Positions 35,480 through 44,949 are shown, numbered from the stretch's first letter. The stretch is 64,000 nt of DNA from Bog-473 sp963755375 (GCA_963755375.1 CAVWKG010000016.1:1302001-1366000), one strand, 5' to 3'. Translations and numbers: made by a program. The notes: a model not told the origin generated them from the sequence alone.

Positions 35480-36492
35480 TAACACAAGCCTTGCGTTGAC
35501 ACATTCTCTGAACGCTGGACAGAGTCAGCACTCTTCTCAGTTTCTCCGTACCGATAACCGCCGAGCGTCGGGTGAGGTCGCTGACATTCTGCATCAGCGC
35601 AGGCCAACCGGCTGGAGAACCAAGCGTGCCCGCCTCGGTCTCGCCGCGTTGCGCAGGGGTCGTATGCCGTTTAGGACGCGTTAACACCAGACCGTGAACG
35701 AGGGGGATTTCCGCTCCTAACTGGTGTTACTCCGTTGAACGCCAAAGTCGACCTCCGTTGTTGGCCTTGCCTCCGGCTCGACCACAACCGCCGTGCATGG
35801 GCCGAATCCGAGGCTGCCTGCCGATGAGTGACGATCTGGATCCTCCTCGAAGGACCTGGTTGACCGGGCTCGGTCTGGGATACAGCGGCTGACCCAAAGT
35901 CGTTGGAGGCTCCGAAACACGTCCTGTGCCGGCGACGTTTATCGACGTAATCGGCCTTGGTCACGCGAGAGCGGCCAGGAGTCGAGCTAACCATAAACCA
36001 GGAGGGCCACGACGGATCAATGGAGCGGAAGTGTCCCGGACGGTTGGAAACCGATCAGACCCCCGCGGATCAACCGATGACCGCATGACCCACCTGCCCC
36101 CCGACGTTGCCGTATGCATCCGCGACGTCGACATTTGTCTCAAGGTTTCTCACTCTGCACGCCGCCCGAGCCGTCGCGAGTTCCCGGCCCTCAGACGCCT
36201 TGGCTTCCGGCATGACCCCCAGGATTCCGAGTCGGACCGGAGAGGAGGCCAAGTTCCTTCGCGGATCACCAAAATTGCATTCAGGCCGGCCGTGAGATGG
36301 CCGGCCATAGCCATGATGGGGAGATGGACGGAGCTCCGGGCGCAGCCGTCAAGGGTCCCCTTTGCCGTCCTACTGCCGCTCTCGACTCCTGCTTCTCAGG
36401 ATTTAAGGAGAGGCGCTACCCCGATACCCAGGGACCACGAGTTGTCGACGATCACGTTGGCAAGGTGGACTACAAATCAGGGGATCGCGACA

Positions 36493-36506
36493 TAGTCGAT
36501 CGGCTA
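36493..36506. promoter_or_regulatory. TetR operator candidate TAGTCGATCGGCTA
   Basis: A 14-base near-perfect palindrome 24-37 bases upstream of the TetR start codon. It differs by one base from the perfect palindrome at 40014-40027 upstream of the P450 operon. Confidence 0.6.
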
Positions 36507-36529
36507 CTGCCGGAGATTAAGCTGCGGAT

Positions 36530-37120
36530 GTGAATGCCCCCAGCGGCGTCGCGGTGGGCCGGCACAGTCCGCCTCAACGAAGCGCGGCACAAGCCCGAGT
36601 TGTCATGGCAGCCCTGGAGCTGTTTGTCCGCCATGGTGTGGGAGGAACGTCGCTGCAGATGATCGCCGACGAGATCGGCGTCACGAAGGCAGCCGTCTAT
36701 CACCAATACAAGACCAAAGACGAGATAGTCCTGGCCGCCGCCGAGTCGGAACTCTGGAGATTGGAGGCAGTCGTCGAGGTCGCAGAGAGCGAATCCTCCC
36801 CAAAGCAGGCACGCGATTCGCTCATCGCCGGCATCGTCGATCTCGCCATCGACCGGGGACGTAGTGCCGGCACCATTCTCAGCGATCCCATCATCGCCGG
36901 CTTCTTCGCCGATCACGACGCATTTCGTGACGTCATGCATCGCCTCCGGCTTATTTTGGTCGGCGACGATACCGCGCCACAGGCGCGGGTCAGGACCGCC
37001 ATGCTCATCGCTGCCATCAGCGGTGCGGTGATGCACCCCTTCGTGGCAGACCTCGAAGATGACGTGATAAGAGCCGAGCTGTTAAGGCTTGCTCGACGCT
37101 TTCTCGCCCTACCTGTCTGA
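36530..37120 (+). CDS. TetR family transcriptional regulator
   Basis: A 196-residue protein from GTG 36530. The DNA-binding domain reads VVMAALELFVRHGVGGTSLQ, then MIADEIGVTKAAVYHQYKTK (residues about 25-65), a textbook TetR helix-turn-helix. The C-terminal ligand domain is variable. It is convergent with the P450/DapB-like/SnoaL-like operon, and matching palindromes upstream of both suggest it controls itself and that operon. Confidence 0.92.
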   Translation: MNAPSGVAVGRHSPPQRSAAQARVVMAALELFVRHGVGGTSLQMIADEIGVTKAAVYHQYKTKDEIVLAAAESELWRLEAVVEVAESESSPKQARDSLIAGIVDLAIDRGRSAGTILSDPIIAGFFADHDAFRDVMHRLRLILVGDDTAPQARVRTAMLIAAISGAVMHPFVADLEDDVIRAELLRLARRFLALPV

Positions 37121-37160
37121 GCCTGTTCGAACGGCGGGCACGCGCTGCCTGGATGTGTGG

Positions 37161-37580
37161 TCAGCGGGCCTGCTGCAAGTAGACGTGCAAACGGCGGATC
37201 TTGGTGTGCAGATCGAATTCGAAGACGGTCATCGAGTTGATGACGTTGATGATGTCGCCGCGAACGTGACGCTCTTCAATCTCGTAATAGACCAGAGATC
37301 CGATCTCGGAGATCCGCCTCACCGTCGTATCAAACGACTCTGTCGCTGCGGCCCAACGGGTCAGCATCTCGGTGTACTGATTCCAATTCTGCACCTCGAG
37401 AAACGTGCCGACCCGTTCGAAATCTTCCACGGCGACGAATCGGGCCAAAGAAGCCCAATCAGTCGGATATTCGAGCTCAGCCACGAGGCTCTTCATGGTC
37501 TGGTCGTAGTCGAGGACCTTGCGCGTCAGAGGACCGGCACTTTCAGTACTGTCGACCATCGGGCTCCGAGCTTCGGTCAT
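37161..37580 (-). CDS. SnoaL-like (NTF2 fold) protein
   Basis: From ATG 37580, 139 residues, overlapping the upstream gene stop by four bases (ATGA). Sequence blocks LEYPTDWASLARFVAVEDFERV, IGSLVYYEIEERHVRGDIINV and MTVFEFDLHTKIRRLHVYLQQ match limonene-epoxide hydrolase/SnoaL-type proteins. Such proteins can be isomerases, cyclases or hydrolases on steroid-like or terpenoid substrates. Coupling to the DapB-like enzyme and the P450 suggests a shared pathway. Confidence 0.78.
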   Translation of the reverse strand: MTEARSPMVDSTESAGPLTRKVLDYDQTMKSLVAELEYPTDWASLARFVAVEDFERVGTFLEVQNWNQYTEMLTRWAAATESFDTTVRRISEIGSLVYYEIEERHVRGDIINVINSMTVFEFDLHTKIRRLHVYLQQAR

Positions 37581-38695
37581 GGCTCTGAAGGTCCATTGTT
37601 CGTCGACACGGGGCGGGGACCCCGCGCAAGGATATGGGGGAGGTCCTCGGTCGTCAGCATCCCCGGCTGGGCGTCGCACACGTAGGGTACGGCGTTGACC
37701 AGACCGTTGGCGTTGTAGGCCGGCACAAATGACGCGAGATCGTCGAGTGGCACCGGAAACGGCATGCGCATGTCGATCGGCGCGTCACCATGGACCCGGA
37801 TCCGCCAACCCGTCGACTGCAGGCTCCAATCGGGCTCCACGTCCATGGCCACGAAGCCGTATTGCGTGAAACGGATCCGATCGACTCCGCCACCGCGTCC
37901 GGTGACAATGACCCTTTGCGCCGCCGCAGTCCCGGCTTTGATCTCGCCGGCCACGATCGTCATATCCCGCTTGGCTGCGGCGACTCCACCCTCGCCAACC
38001 CATTCGTCGATTTCGAATCCGGCCATGTCTGCCAACACGCTGAGTGGAGGCTGGTACTCGCCGAACAAGTGGTTCTTCCGACGCTCGGGATCAAATTCCG
38101 CCAGCGGCTTCCCAAACCTCATTTGCTCCATCACCATATGAGCTGACGGCCGGCGCGAGAGATCGCCGAACTCCTCGATCTCGATCAGATCGACCTTCCG
38201 TTGGATCGACAGCAAGGCCAGAGGGAGGGTCTCAGTGACGAAACCGGGGTCACTCCCGCTCGCCCACACTGACGCATTGCCGCTCTCACAGGCTGCCAGG
38301 ACTCGGTCAAGGTTGACGCTGCGCAGCCGAACCCCCCGGGCGAACAGGTCGCTACAGGTCGAAACGACATTGGTTCCTGCGTGGAGCAGGGACACGACGT
38401 CTTCCACTAGCTCGTCTTCGGTCAGGCCGGCTCGAGTCTGGCCCCGACCCGTCGCACGCGGCATGTAGATGCAGCAGTCCGCTCCAAGCTTGAGAACAGC
38501 GTCGCGGTCGGTCGTGGCGACAACGCCAGTTTGACCCTCTCCGCACAACTCCCCCGCCTCGGCACCGTTCTTGGACGAGTCATAGACCCGCACCCCGACG
38601 AGCTCGAGGGCGGGATGGCGGATTACCTCTCGCAAGGCGCGCTGACCGGTGTTTCCCGTCGCCCACTGGATCACGCGGTATCTCGGTGCGGCCAC
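37577..38695 (-). CDS. Dihydrodipicolinate reductase-like NAD(P)H oxidoreductase
   Basis: A 372-residue protein with an N-terminal Rossmann fold (YRVIQWATGNTGQRALREVI, residues 5-24) and DapB-like RVYDSSKNGAEAGELCG. Catabolic relatives (DapB-like, often near steroid or lipid genes, related to 2,4-diaminopentanoate dehydrogenase) are common in mycobacteria and Acidimicrobiia, where the substrate is generally unknown. The central GSDPGFVTETLPLALL is a family block. It is the middle gene of the P450 operon, 50 bases after the P450 stop. Confidence 0.85.
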   Translation of the reverse strand: MAAPRYRVIQWATGNTGQRALREVIRHPALELVGVRVYDSSKNGAEAGELCGEGQTGVVATTDRDAVLKLGADCCIYMPRATGRGQTRAGLTEDELVEDVVSLLHAGTNVVSTCSDLFARGVRLRSVNLDRVLAACESGNASVWASGSDPGFVTETLPLALLSIQRKVDLIEIEEFGDLSRRPSAHMVMEQMRFGKPLAEFDPERRKNHLFGEYQPPLSVLADMAGFEIDEWVGEGGVAAAKRDMTIVAGEIKAGTAAAQRVIVTGRGGGVDRIRFTQYGFVAMDVEPDWSLQSTGWRIRVHGDAPIDMRMPFPVPLDDLASFVPAYNANGLVNAVPYVCDAQPGMLTTEDLPHILARGPRPVSTNNGPSEP

Positions 38696-38745
38696 CTACC
38701 CTCTCCTCCCCTGCGTTGGGCCCAGCGCTTGGTTGCAGAACTCGG

Positions 38746-39936
38746 TCAGGCAATGAGGACTGGGAGAGCTTCCCAACCCCTCACGGTCGACGTGGGAGCT
38801 CGTCGAATGTTCTCCCAATCGACTTCCCATTCGGGAAAGCGCGTCAGGACTTCGTCGAGGGTGACACGACCTTCCATGCGAGCCAGCGCGGCCCCTAGAC
38901 AGAAATGGATGCCGTAGCCGAACGTGAGGTGCTGAGCGACGTTGCGGTGGATATCGAACCGATCGGGGTTCTCGTATTTGTCGGCGTCTCGGTTCGCAGA
39001 TCCTGTGAGACAGATCATGGCGCTGCCGGCCGGCACGGTCTGGTCGTACAAATCGACATCCCGCGCAACATAACGTGCGACGTGTGGCGTGGGCGGCTCG
39101 AAACGCAAGAGCTCCTCGATGGTATTGGCGACGAGGGAGCGATCTCCGACCAACTCGCGTCGTTGGTCGGGGTGCTCCGCCAGCACTTTACCCATCCAAC
39201 CGATGAGGCGATTGGTCGTCTCGTTCCCGGCGGCAGAGACCACACTCACGTACATCAGAACCTCGTCGCGAGTGAGCTTTCGCCTTGTTCCGTTCTCGTC
39301 TTCGAACTCGACGAACAACAGCTCCGACATGAGGTCGTCGGAGGGATGTGTGGCACGCCAGTCGATGTAGTCGGAGAAGAAATCGGCTTGCCCAATATTG
39401 TCTTCCGCCACCTCCATCGGCTTTCCCGGATCGGTGCGTAGCGACGCGTTGGCGCGGTCGCGGGCTTCCTCCTGATCGGATTCGGGGACCCCGAGGAGCA
39501 TTCCAATCGTACGCATCGGGATCTGCTCGCCGAGATCGGCGACGAAGTCAAGATGGCCTGCACCGACAAGGGGATCGAGAACACGTCCGCAGAACTCGCG
39601 GACCTTGTGTTCGAGCGAAAGCATCTTTTTCGGCGTGAACACTCGGGAGAGCAGGCCGCGATGGACATCGTGCAGCGGAGGATCTTCGAAGATCACGATC
39701 CCAGGCGGTATTTCGATATTCGCCTTGATGAACTCGAGTACTGAGCCGCGAGCAGAACTGAAGACCTCTCGGTCGAGCAGCCCTCGCTGGACGTCTTCGA
39801 AACGACTGACGGCATAAAAGCCATGCTGCTCGTTGTAGTAGAGAGGAGCCTCTTCCCGGAGTCGGGCATAGACGGGATAGGGATCCGCGTCGATCTCACG
39901 GTCGTAGGGGTCGTAGTAGACGTCGGTCATCGTCAT
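38746..39936 (-). CDS. Cytochrome P450
   Basis: A 396-residue soluble bacterial P450. The I-helix oxygen-activation motif VVSAAGNETTNRL is near 235-247, and the K-helix ExxR is in EELLRFEPP near 280. The heme-binding loop FGYGIHFCLGAALAR near 343-357 has the axial cysteine. EIPPGIVIFEDPPLHDVHRGL is the typical C-helix lead-in of steroid/terpene CYPs. It would hydroxylate a lipophilic substrate with electrons from a ferredoxin not encoded here. First gene of the minus-strand operon; a palindrome lies 78 bases upstream. Confidence 0.95.
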   Translation of the reverse strand: MTMTDVYYDPYDREIDADPYPVYARLREEAPLYYNEQHGFYAVSRFEDVQRGLLDREVFSSARGSVLEFIKANIEIPPGIVIFEDPPLHDVHRGLLSRVFTPKKMLSLEHKVREFCGRVLDPLVGAGHLDFVADLGEQIPMRTIGMLLGVPESDQEEARDRANASLRTDPGKPMEVAEDNIGQADFFSDYIDWRATHPSDDLMSELLFVEFEDENGTRRKLTRDEVLMYVSVVSAAGNETTNRLIGWMGKVLAEHPDQRRELVGDRSLVANTIEELLRFEPPTPHVARYVARDVDLYDQTVPAGSAMICLTGSANRDADKYENPDRFDIHRNVAQHLTFGYGIHFCLGAALARMEGRVTLDEVLTRFPEWEVDWENIRRAPTSTVRGWEALPVLIA

Positions 39937-40297
39937 CGCGCTATCTCCGATTCGGGCGAGCGTGGTGCGTTATCGCCCAAGTCTCTTTGGCTCCACGAAC
40001 TTCGCTGCGATAGTAGCCGATCGGCTATGCTTAACCGTCTGTGGCCTGAACCCCGTTTCGGAAACCAGCGTTCTGACGGGACCGGAGTCGCCAGTTGCCC
40101 TGGAACTGAGTTGAGTTGGCCTGGCGGATTCGGGAGATCAGCTAACGAGGAGGCTCCGCCATGTTGCAGACCGGCAATGTACAGAGGCACTCTCGCTCGG
40201 CGGCTGGCGGAAGACCATGGATCAACGATCCGTAGCTCGTCCGCGACCAGGCTGGTCACCGATTGCGTTGAGAAGCAGGGCCTATCCCGTGCCGCTG
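39937..40297. other. Promoter region of the P450 operon
   Basis: No gene recognised. Contains the palindrome at 40014-40027. Confidence 0.5.
40014..40027. promoter_or_regulatory. Perfect palindrome TAGCCGATCGGCTA, putative TetR operator
   Basis: A perfect 14-base palindrome 78-91 bases upstream of the P450 start, matching 13 of 14 bases of the site at 36493-36506 in front of the TetR gene. Confidence 0.65.
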
Positions 40298-40957
40298 TCA
40301 GCGCTCCCAAGGAGCCGGGCTGATGGGCTCGCCGGGCGACCAGGCCGAGGTCGGAGGAAGCGGCGATAAACGATTCGACAATGAAGGCACCGGGATGGAC
40401 CAGCATCGACCCATCGATTCGGCGATCACGGCCATGGCTTGGCGCATCTCAAGGACACCAGTATCGACTTCGACGTCGTAATGGACGCCGACGTGCACGG
40501 ACTCCGCCTGATGACGGGCGATGCCCGGCAGCCGGCTTTGTCGTCTGACCTCGCGTTCGGCTGCGATCGCTGGGGCGCATCGCACCCCTACCCACAGCAC
40601 GCCCAACCCTCGGAGTGCATCATTCCACCGGTGCTGATCGGCGACCCCGTCCAAAGTCAGATCGTCAAGCAGCACATTGACGCCGCTGCGGGCAAGAGAG
40701 GCCACCGCTGCCTGGAATCCCGCATAGAGCGACATGAAGAGGTCCCCGCGAACGATGACACCATCGTGCACCGAAAGACCGTTGGCATCGTTGATCATGT
40801 CGGGGGGCAACGTCCAGGTAAAGAGATCGATACCGAGAAGCAGCCAAGCGCCGGAGAGCGCTGACTGGAGACCGCGCCCCAAGGTCGTCTTTCCCGCACT
40901 CGATCCGCCGTTGAGAATGATGACTCGGCCGCTTTGGTTATCGCTTGCCGTCAGCAT
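40298..40957 (-). CDS. Chloramphenicol phosphotransferase-like P-loop kinase
   Basis: A 219-residue protein. Walker A GGSSAGKTTLGRGLQ (residues 17-31) and blocks LLLGIDLFTWTLP, NVLLDDLTLDG and GVRCAPAIAAEREVRR match the CPT-like family, which includes the chloramphenicol 3-O-phosphotransferase of Streptomyces venezuelae. The last 40 residues (proline/serine-rich) do not resemble the family, so the end may be shifted by a frameshift or simply variable. The substrate is unknown; resistance is possible but unproven. Confidence 0.8.
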   Translation of the reverse strand: MLTASDNQSGRVIILNGGSSAGKTTLGRGLQSALSGAWLLLGIDLFTWTLPPDMINDANGLSVHDGVIVRGDLFMSLYAGFQAAVASLARSGVNVLLDDLTLDGVADQHRWNDALRGLGVLWVGVRCAPAIAAEREVRRQSRLPGIARHQAESVHVGVHYDVEVDTGVLEMRQAMAVIAESMGRCWSIPVPSLSNRLSPLPPTSAWSPGEPISPAPWER

Positions 40958-41011
40958 CAGATCTCTGTCTCCGATCAGAGCGAGTCGGCTCGGAAGGCCG
41001 AGACACGGCAG

Positions 41012-41480
41012 TCATTGTGTTGCTCCGAGTCGAGTTAAGGCCGACTCGCAACGAGCGATTCGTCCGGTGGTTTCGCGTGAAATGGGCAGGCGAGGGTTGT
41101 TCGCTAGGTTGAGTCGAAGGTCGATAACGTTCACGTCGTGCAACGTCATTGACCGAGAGGCGCTCGATGTAGTCGTCGTATGATTCGTCTGATCGGCGTG
41201 TGGGGTAATCGATGGCTCTCACCACATCCTTCGGAAAGCCGGCGTCCACGAGGTCGCGAATCTCGCGGTCAGTTTCATCAACTCCGTCATGCAGGACCGC
41301 AGCCATCTGATCCGTAAGGTCAATTAACTCGATCATCACCCGCACTGGATGGAATATGTAGGGTTCCGCCCAGGGCGACGGATACCGATGGGCTCCATGG
41401 GCCTGAACAGCGAAAACAATGGCATCTTCGACCGAAGCACTCGATGGGTTCACCTCCCACACGATAGGTCGAGGAGGCAA
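41012..41480 (-). pseudogene. RelA/SpoT-like HD domain hydrolase, one frameshift
   Basis: The first frame reads SVEDAIVFAVQAHGAHRYPS, HPVRVMIELIDLTDQ, AAVLHDGVDETD and YDDYIERLSVNDVAR, the HD phosphohydrolase (GTP pyrophosphokinase-like small HD) pattern. Near 41135 the match jumps to another frame, VNVIDLRLNLANNPRLP then RIARCESALTRLG and a stop at 41012, the expected C-terminus. One base change restores one protein of about 150 residues. The start is unclear (TTG 41480, or a GTG about ten codons later after GGGAGG). It follows the Nudix gene. Confidence 0.75.
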
Positions 41481-41519
41481 GTCTGCAGTGCCTCGCTGTC
41501 CCGACGTACCGGGACGCCT

Positions 41520-41939
41520 TCAACCTGAAGCCTCCGAAACGGCTCTCTTGATCAGAGGTCGATAGCTCGCGTCAGCCAAAGCGAGTTCGTCCATCCCATC
41601 TGGAGACCACCAACCGATCTCATCGTGTTCGTCCGATGCATTCCGAAGAGTCCCAGTCCATGCTCGGATAACCCAGATGCGGCAATCGAATTCCGACCGC
41701 CGTAAGAGAGCAAAGGCGGGGTAGGACGGTTCTGCGATATGGATTCCGAGCTCCTCGTGGAGCTCTCTGACGAGAGCGACCGTCGGAGTCTCGTCGGGTT
41801 CTACATGACCGCCGGGTAGGTCCCAGACATTTGGGAACCAGCGTCGACCGGCGGATCGATGGCAGAGGAGCACCCTGTCAGCCTCGACGAGGAGGCCGGC
41901 CACGACGTGATGGGTGCTGTCGACCTGGCCATCGGACAT
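41520..41939 (-). CDS. Nudix hydrolase
   Basis: A 139-residue protein with a complete Nudix box G-x5-E-x7-REL-x2-EE-x-GI (GHVEPDETPTVALVREL at 44-60 then HEELGI). It begins HHVVAGLLVEADRVLLCHR and contains RRWFPNVWDLPGG, typical of MutT/NTP-pyrophosphatase-like members. It would hydrolyse a nucleoside diphosphate linked to X, with Mg2+; substrate unknown. Confidence 0.92.
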   Translation of the reverse strand: MSDGQVDSTHHVVAGLLVEADRVLLCHRSAGRRWFPNVWDLPGGHVEPDETPTVALVRELHEELGIHIAEPSYPAFALLRRSEFDCRIWVIRAWTGTLRNASDEHDEIGWWSPDGMDELALADASYRPLIKRAVSEASG

Positions 41940-42045
41940 TAATGGCCAGTCTCACACCACAGTGCCCCCGCGGGCTGGGCATCTGGACACCCGAGCAGAA
42001 GGCTGCCCCTGGGAACTCGAAATCACTTATGGGAAGCTGAGCCCC

Positions 42046-42912
42046 ATGGAGATTGGTGTCGCATACCCCCAGATCGAACTTCGAGGCGACCCGACCGCCG
42101 TTGGCGAATTCGGGAGAGCGGTGGAGAACTTGGGCTTTGATCACATCCTCGCCTACGACCACGTACTAGGAGCCGTTCACGCCGATCGGACACCACAGCT
42201 GACGGGCCCCTATACGGAGCGTGACCCCTTCCACGATCCGTTCGTCATGTTCGCGTACCTGGCCGGCATCACCGAGCGAATCTCCTTTACCACCGGGATC
42301 CTGATCCTGCCGCAGCGCCCGACGGCACTTGTGGCCCGACAGGCGACCGATGTCGATCTGCTTTCAGATGGCCGGCTGCGCCTCGGGGTCGGGATCGGGT
42401 GGAACTACGTCGAGTACGAGGCACTCGGGCAGGACTTCCATACCCGCGGCGCGAGACAGGAAGAGCAGATACAGCTGCTCCGCCGGTTGTTCACTGAGCC
42501 GGTGGTCGACTTCTCGGGTCGTTTTGATCGAATTGACAGGGCTTCGCTTCTGCCAAAGCCGACCAGGCCCATCCCGATCTGGCTTGGTGGATCCGGCGAG
42601 AATGCGTTTGACCGGGCCGCCAGGCTCGCGGACGGCTTTATCTTCTTCGGTGGCGGGGTCGATCACGCCGTTGCGTCCTGGGGGCGGCTGCGTGAGCGCG
42701 TGGATGATCTCGGCAGGTCGGCCGAAGACTTCGGCGGGGACTATGTGGCGCTGAGCGGAGCCGACGTAGGCGAACTCACCACTGAGATTGATGCCTGGCG
42801 CGAAGCAGGTGGCACCCATGTCACCGTGGTCACCATGGGTCTGGGCCTGGACTCGGTCACCGGCCACACCGACTACCTGGCCTCCCTGGCGGGCACGCTC
42901 AATCTGCAGTAG
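42046..42912 (+). CDS. LLM class F420-dependent oxidoreductase
   Basis: A 288-residue luciferase-like enzyme: VENLGFDHILAYDHVLGA, ERISFTTGILILPQRPTALVA, RLRLGVGIGWNYVEYEALG and PIPIWLGGSGENAFDRAARLADG are the family blocks in order. ATG 42046 is chosen because the family starts with MEIGVAYPQIE-type sequence; the frame is open further upstream. F420 or FMN use is expected; substrate unknown. Stands alone, divergent from the Nudix gene. Confidence 0.9.
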   Translation: MEIGVAYPQIELRGDPTAVGEFGRAVENLGFDHILAYDHVLGAVHADRTPQLTGPYTERDPFHDPFVMFAYLAGITERISFTTGILILPQRPTALVARQATDVDLLSDGRLRLGVGIGWNYVEYEALGQDFHTRGARQEEQIQLLRRLFTEPVVDFSGRFDRIDRASLLPKPTRPIPIWLGGSGENAFDRAARLADGFIFFGGGVDHAVASWGRLRERVDDLGRSAEDFGGDYVALSGADVGELTTEIDAWREAGGTHVTVVTMGLGLDSVTGHTDYLASLAGTLNLQ

Positions 42913-43052
42913 TCGGCGTCGGACAACTGTGTGGCAAGCCGACGGTCTACGTCCGTTTCGGCTTGATGCCGGTCGCCCAGTCAAGCGGTAGGTGGTCGCT
43001 TGGAAGTGACGCTGTCCCGGCGAACGAGAGCACCCACACACAATGTCCGTCG

Positions 43053-43911
43053 TTAGGGCAGCTCCGTCTCGTCACTGCCGAATCTCAGGTCTCCAAGCAA
43101 CGTGTCTCTCACCACCTGCCACGTGCCCGTCCCAGCAGCAGCCAGGAGCCCCGCGCCCGACCGGGGCGGAGAGTAAGCGTCACCGTTCAGTCTCCGCACA
43201 CAACCCCCAGACTCCCTGACCAAGAGCGCACCTGGAGCGTGGTCCCACGGCAATGTCCGCCAGAACATCACGAAGTCCTGGTGACCTTCGATCAACATCG
43301 GATAGTCAATGCCCGCTGACATAGTCCCCGGGCCGACGGATCCAAAGCACTCGCGATTCTCGTCCACTCGCTCCGCAGTCGATGCATCGAGAAACATGGT
43401 GAGGACGGATCCCCGTAGATCTGCTGCAGCCAACGAAGCCTGATGCCGAACGATTGGCTCACCGTTTCGCGTCGCTCCGGCTCCGGCTTCCGCCTGGTAC
43501 ATGACCTTGGCAGGGGGCTGCCAAATCCAGGCTGCGCTTGTCTGGCCTCCTCGCACGAGTGCAACCATCACGTGCCCACAGCGGAGACCCCGAAACAAAG
43601 TTTGCCGTGCCGTCGAGCGGGTCCACGAGCCAGATCTGTTCGCTGCGCAGTGCTTCTTCTAGTCCGGAACCGCCTGAGAACTCCTCCTCGCCAACGAACA
43701 GCGCCTCGGGGATCAGCTCACGCAATCGCGTCTTCAATTGGCGCTCGGCCTCTTCGTCAGCCACGGTCACCAGTTCCCCTGGCGATTTGAATCGGACGTC
43801 GGCCTCTCGGAGGGCTTCGAATCGCGGTTCAATGGCTTCCTCGGAGACCTCCCGAAGCATGTCGCCCACCTTGTCCATCAGGTTGTCGCCCATTGCGGAG
43901 ATGGTGTTCAC
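43053..43911 (-). pseudogene. Inositol monophosphatase family protein, one frameshift
   Basis: The N-terminal frame has LVTVADEEAERQLKTRLREL, FVGEEEFSG and IWLVDPLDGTANFVSGSP (metal-binding GEE and DPLDGT motifs). The C-terminal frame takes over at about 43575-43590 with VMVALVRGGQTSAAWIWQPP, then LPWDHAPGALLVRESGG, the family motif WDxAAG-like block. The two frames are offset by one base. The repaired protein (about 285 residues) would dephosphorylate inositol phosphate, histidinol phosphate or a related sugar phosphate using Mg2+. Confidence 0.82.
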
Positions 43912-43992
43912 GATGGTAAATCAAGACTCCTTGAATCTGCGTCCCACCCGAGATCAGCTGGCTGATGCCCACTACGCGCCGATCACGGTGGT

Positions 43993-44856
43993 ATGGGACG
44001 CCCCGTACGACCATGGTCCGTAGGCTGCACCACGGTGCATCCAAGCGAGCCACGCAGCGAGTTGCAACGAGACGAGGGCCGACGACTTTTCGGACTCGAT
44101 CCGATTGGCTACCGCGCCGGGAGGCCGGACTACCCCGAAGCCGTCTACGAGACCCTCATAGAGCGTTGCGGCCTGGGCCCGGCAACCCGGGTCCTCGAGA
44201 TCGGACCGGGCACAGGCCTGGTTACCCAGCGCCTACTCGGCGCGGGGGCCCATGTGACGGCCATAGAGCCGGATCCCTCGATGGCTTCCTACCTAACCGA
44301 CGCCGCAGCCTCGGCCGAACTGGACGTCGTGACATCAAGTTTTGAGGAGGCCGAGGTCGCCCGCGCCGATTTCGATATGGCCGTGGCTGCCACCTCCTTT
44401 CACTGGGTGGACCAGGAGGTGGGATTGTCCAAACTTGGGCAGGCGCTCAAGTCGGGCGGATGGCTCGCACTGTGGTGGACCCTGTTCGGTGATCCCAATC
44501 AGACAGACGAGTTCAGCCGGGCCGTCGAGCACGTCTTGGGACCGGCGACCCGGGGTGCCTTTGACGAACCAGGCCGCCCTCCATTCCAGCTCGACGAGTC
44601 GCACCGACGGCGTGACATGACTCGCTGGGCCGGACTCGACGACGTCACCAGCGAGATCATCACATGGACCCATGTGCTGACACCCGCTCAGGCTCGCGCT
44701 TTGTACGCATCGATGGCTACGGTCATCCGACGTCCGCCTGACGAGCGGCTCCAGATTCTCAATGAGGTGGAACGAATCGTGACCGAGACGTCTGACGGGT
44801 TCGTAAGACGACGCTTCGTGACCGCCCTCTACACGGGTCGCCGGGGCAAGCTGTAG
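43993..44856 (+). CDS. Class I SAM-dependent methyltransferase
   Basis: Up to 287 residues (ATG 43993; a GTG at 44035 is also possible). FGLDPIGYRAGRPDYPEAVY leads into SAM motif I RVLEIGPGTGLVTQRLL and motif II HVTAIEPDPSMASYL. Then come DFDMAVAATSFHWVD, and LALWWTLFGDPNQTDEF, typical of the UbiE/Methyltransf_11-like family. The acceptor is unknown. Single gene; it diverges from the inositol monophosphatase. Confidence 0.88.
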   Translation: MGRPVRPWSVGCTTVHPSEPRSELQRDEGRRLFGLDPIGYRAGRPDYPEAVYETLIERCGLGPATRVLEIGPGTGLVTQRLLGAGAHVTAIEPDPSMASYLTDAAASAELDVVTSSFEEAEVARADFDMAVAATSFHWVDQEVGLSKLGQALKSGGWLALWWTLFGDPNQTDEFSRAVEHVLGPATRGAFDEPGRPPFQLDESHRRRDMTRWAGLDDVTSEIITWTHVLTPAQARALYASMATVIRRPPDERLQILNEVERIVTETSDGFVRRRFVTALYTGRRGKL

Positions 44857-44949
44857 TGACCATGGACCCGCTGACACGGTCCACCGACCCGGAGCCTACG
44901 GAACTCATCCTGATCCCGTGCCGCTTGCCGAAGCCGAAGCGACTGGCGA

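Larger units (their letters stand above)
34985..36529. other. Long non-coding region with GT tract and GTTAAC palindromes
   Basis: About 1.5 kb with no convincing gene. It carries the promoter side of the surface protein, an 11-unit GT tract, palindromes at 35434 and 35475, further GTTAACACC half-sites near 35680 and 35720, and the TAGTCGATCGGCTA site at 36493. Confidence 0.5.

Noticed and set aside
35926..36495. A 189-codon plus-strand frame upstream of the TetR gene
   Set aside because: Arginine/proline-rich composition typical of spurious GC-rich frames and no known motif; the TetR operator candidate overlaps its end.
40298..40957. Calling this gene a confirmed chloramphenicol resistance gene
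   Set aside because: CPT-like P-loop kinases are diverse; only the fold is supported and the C-terminus is atypical.
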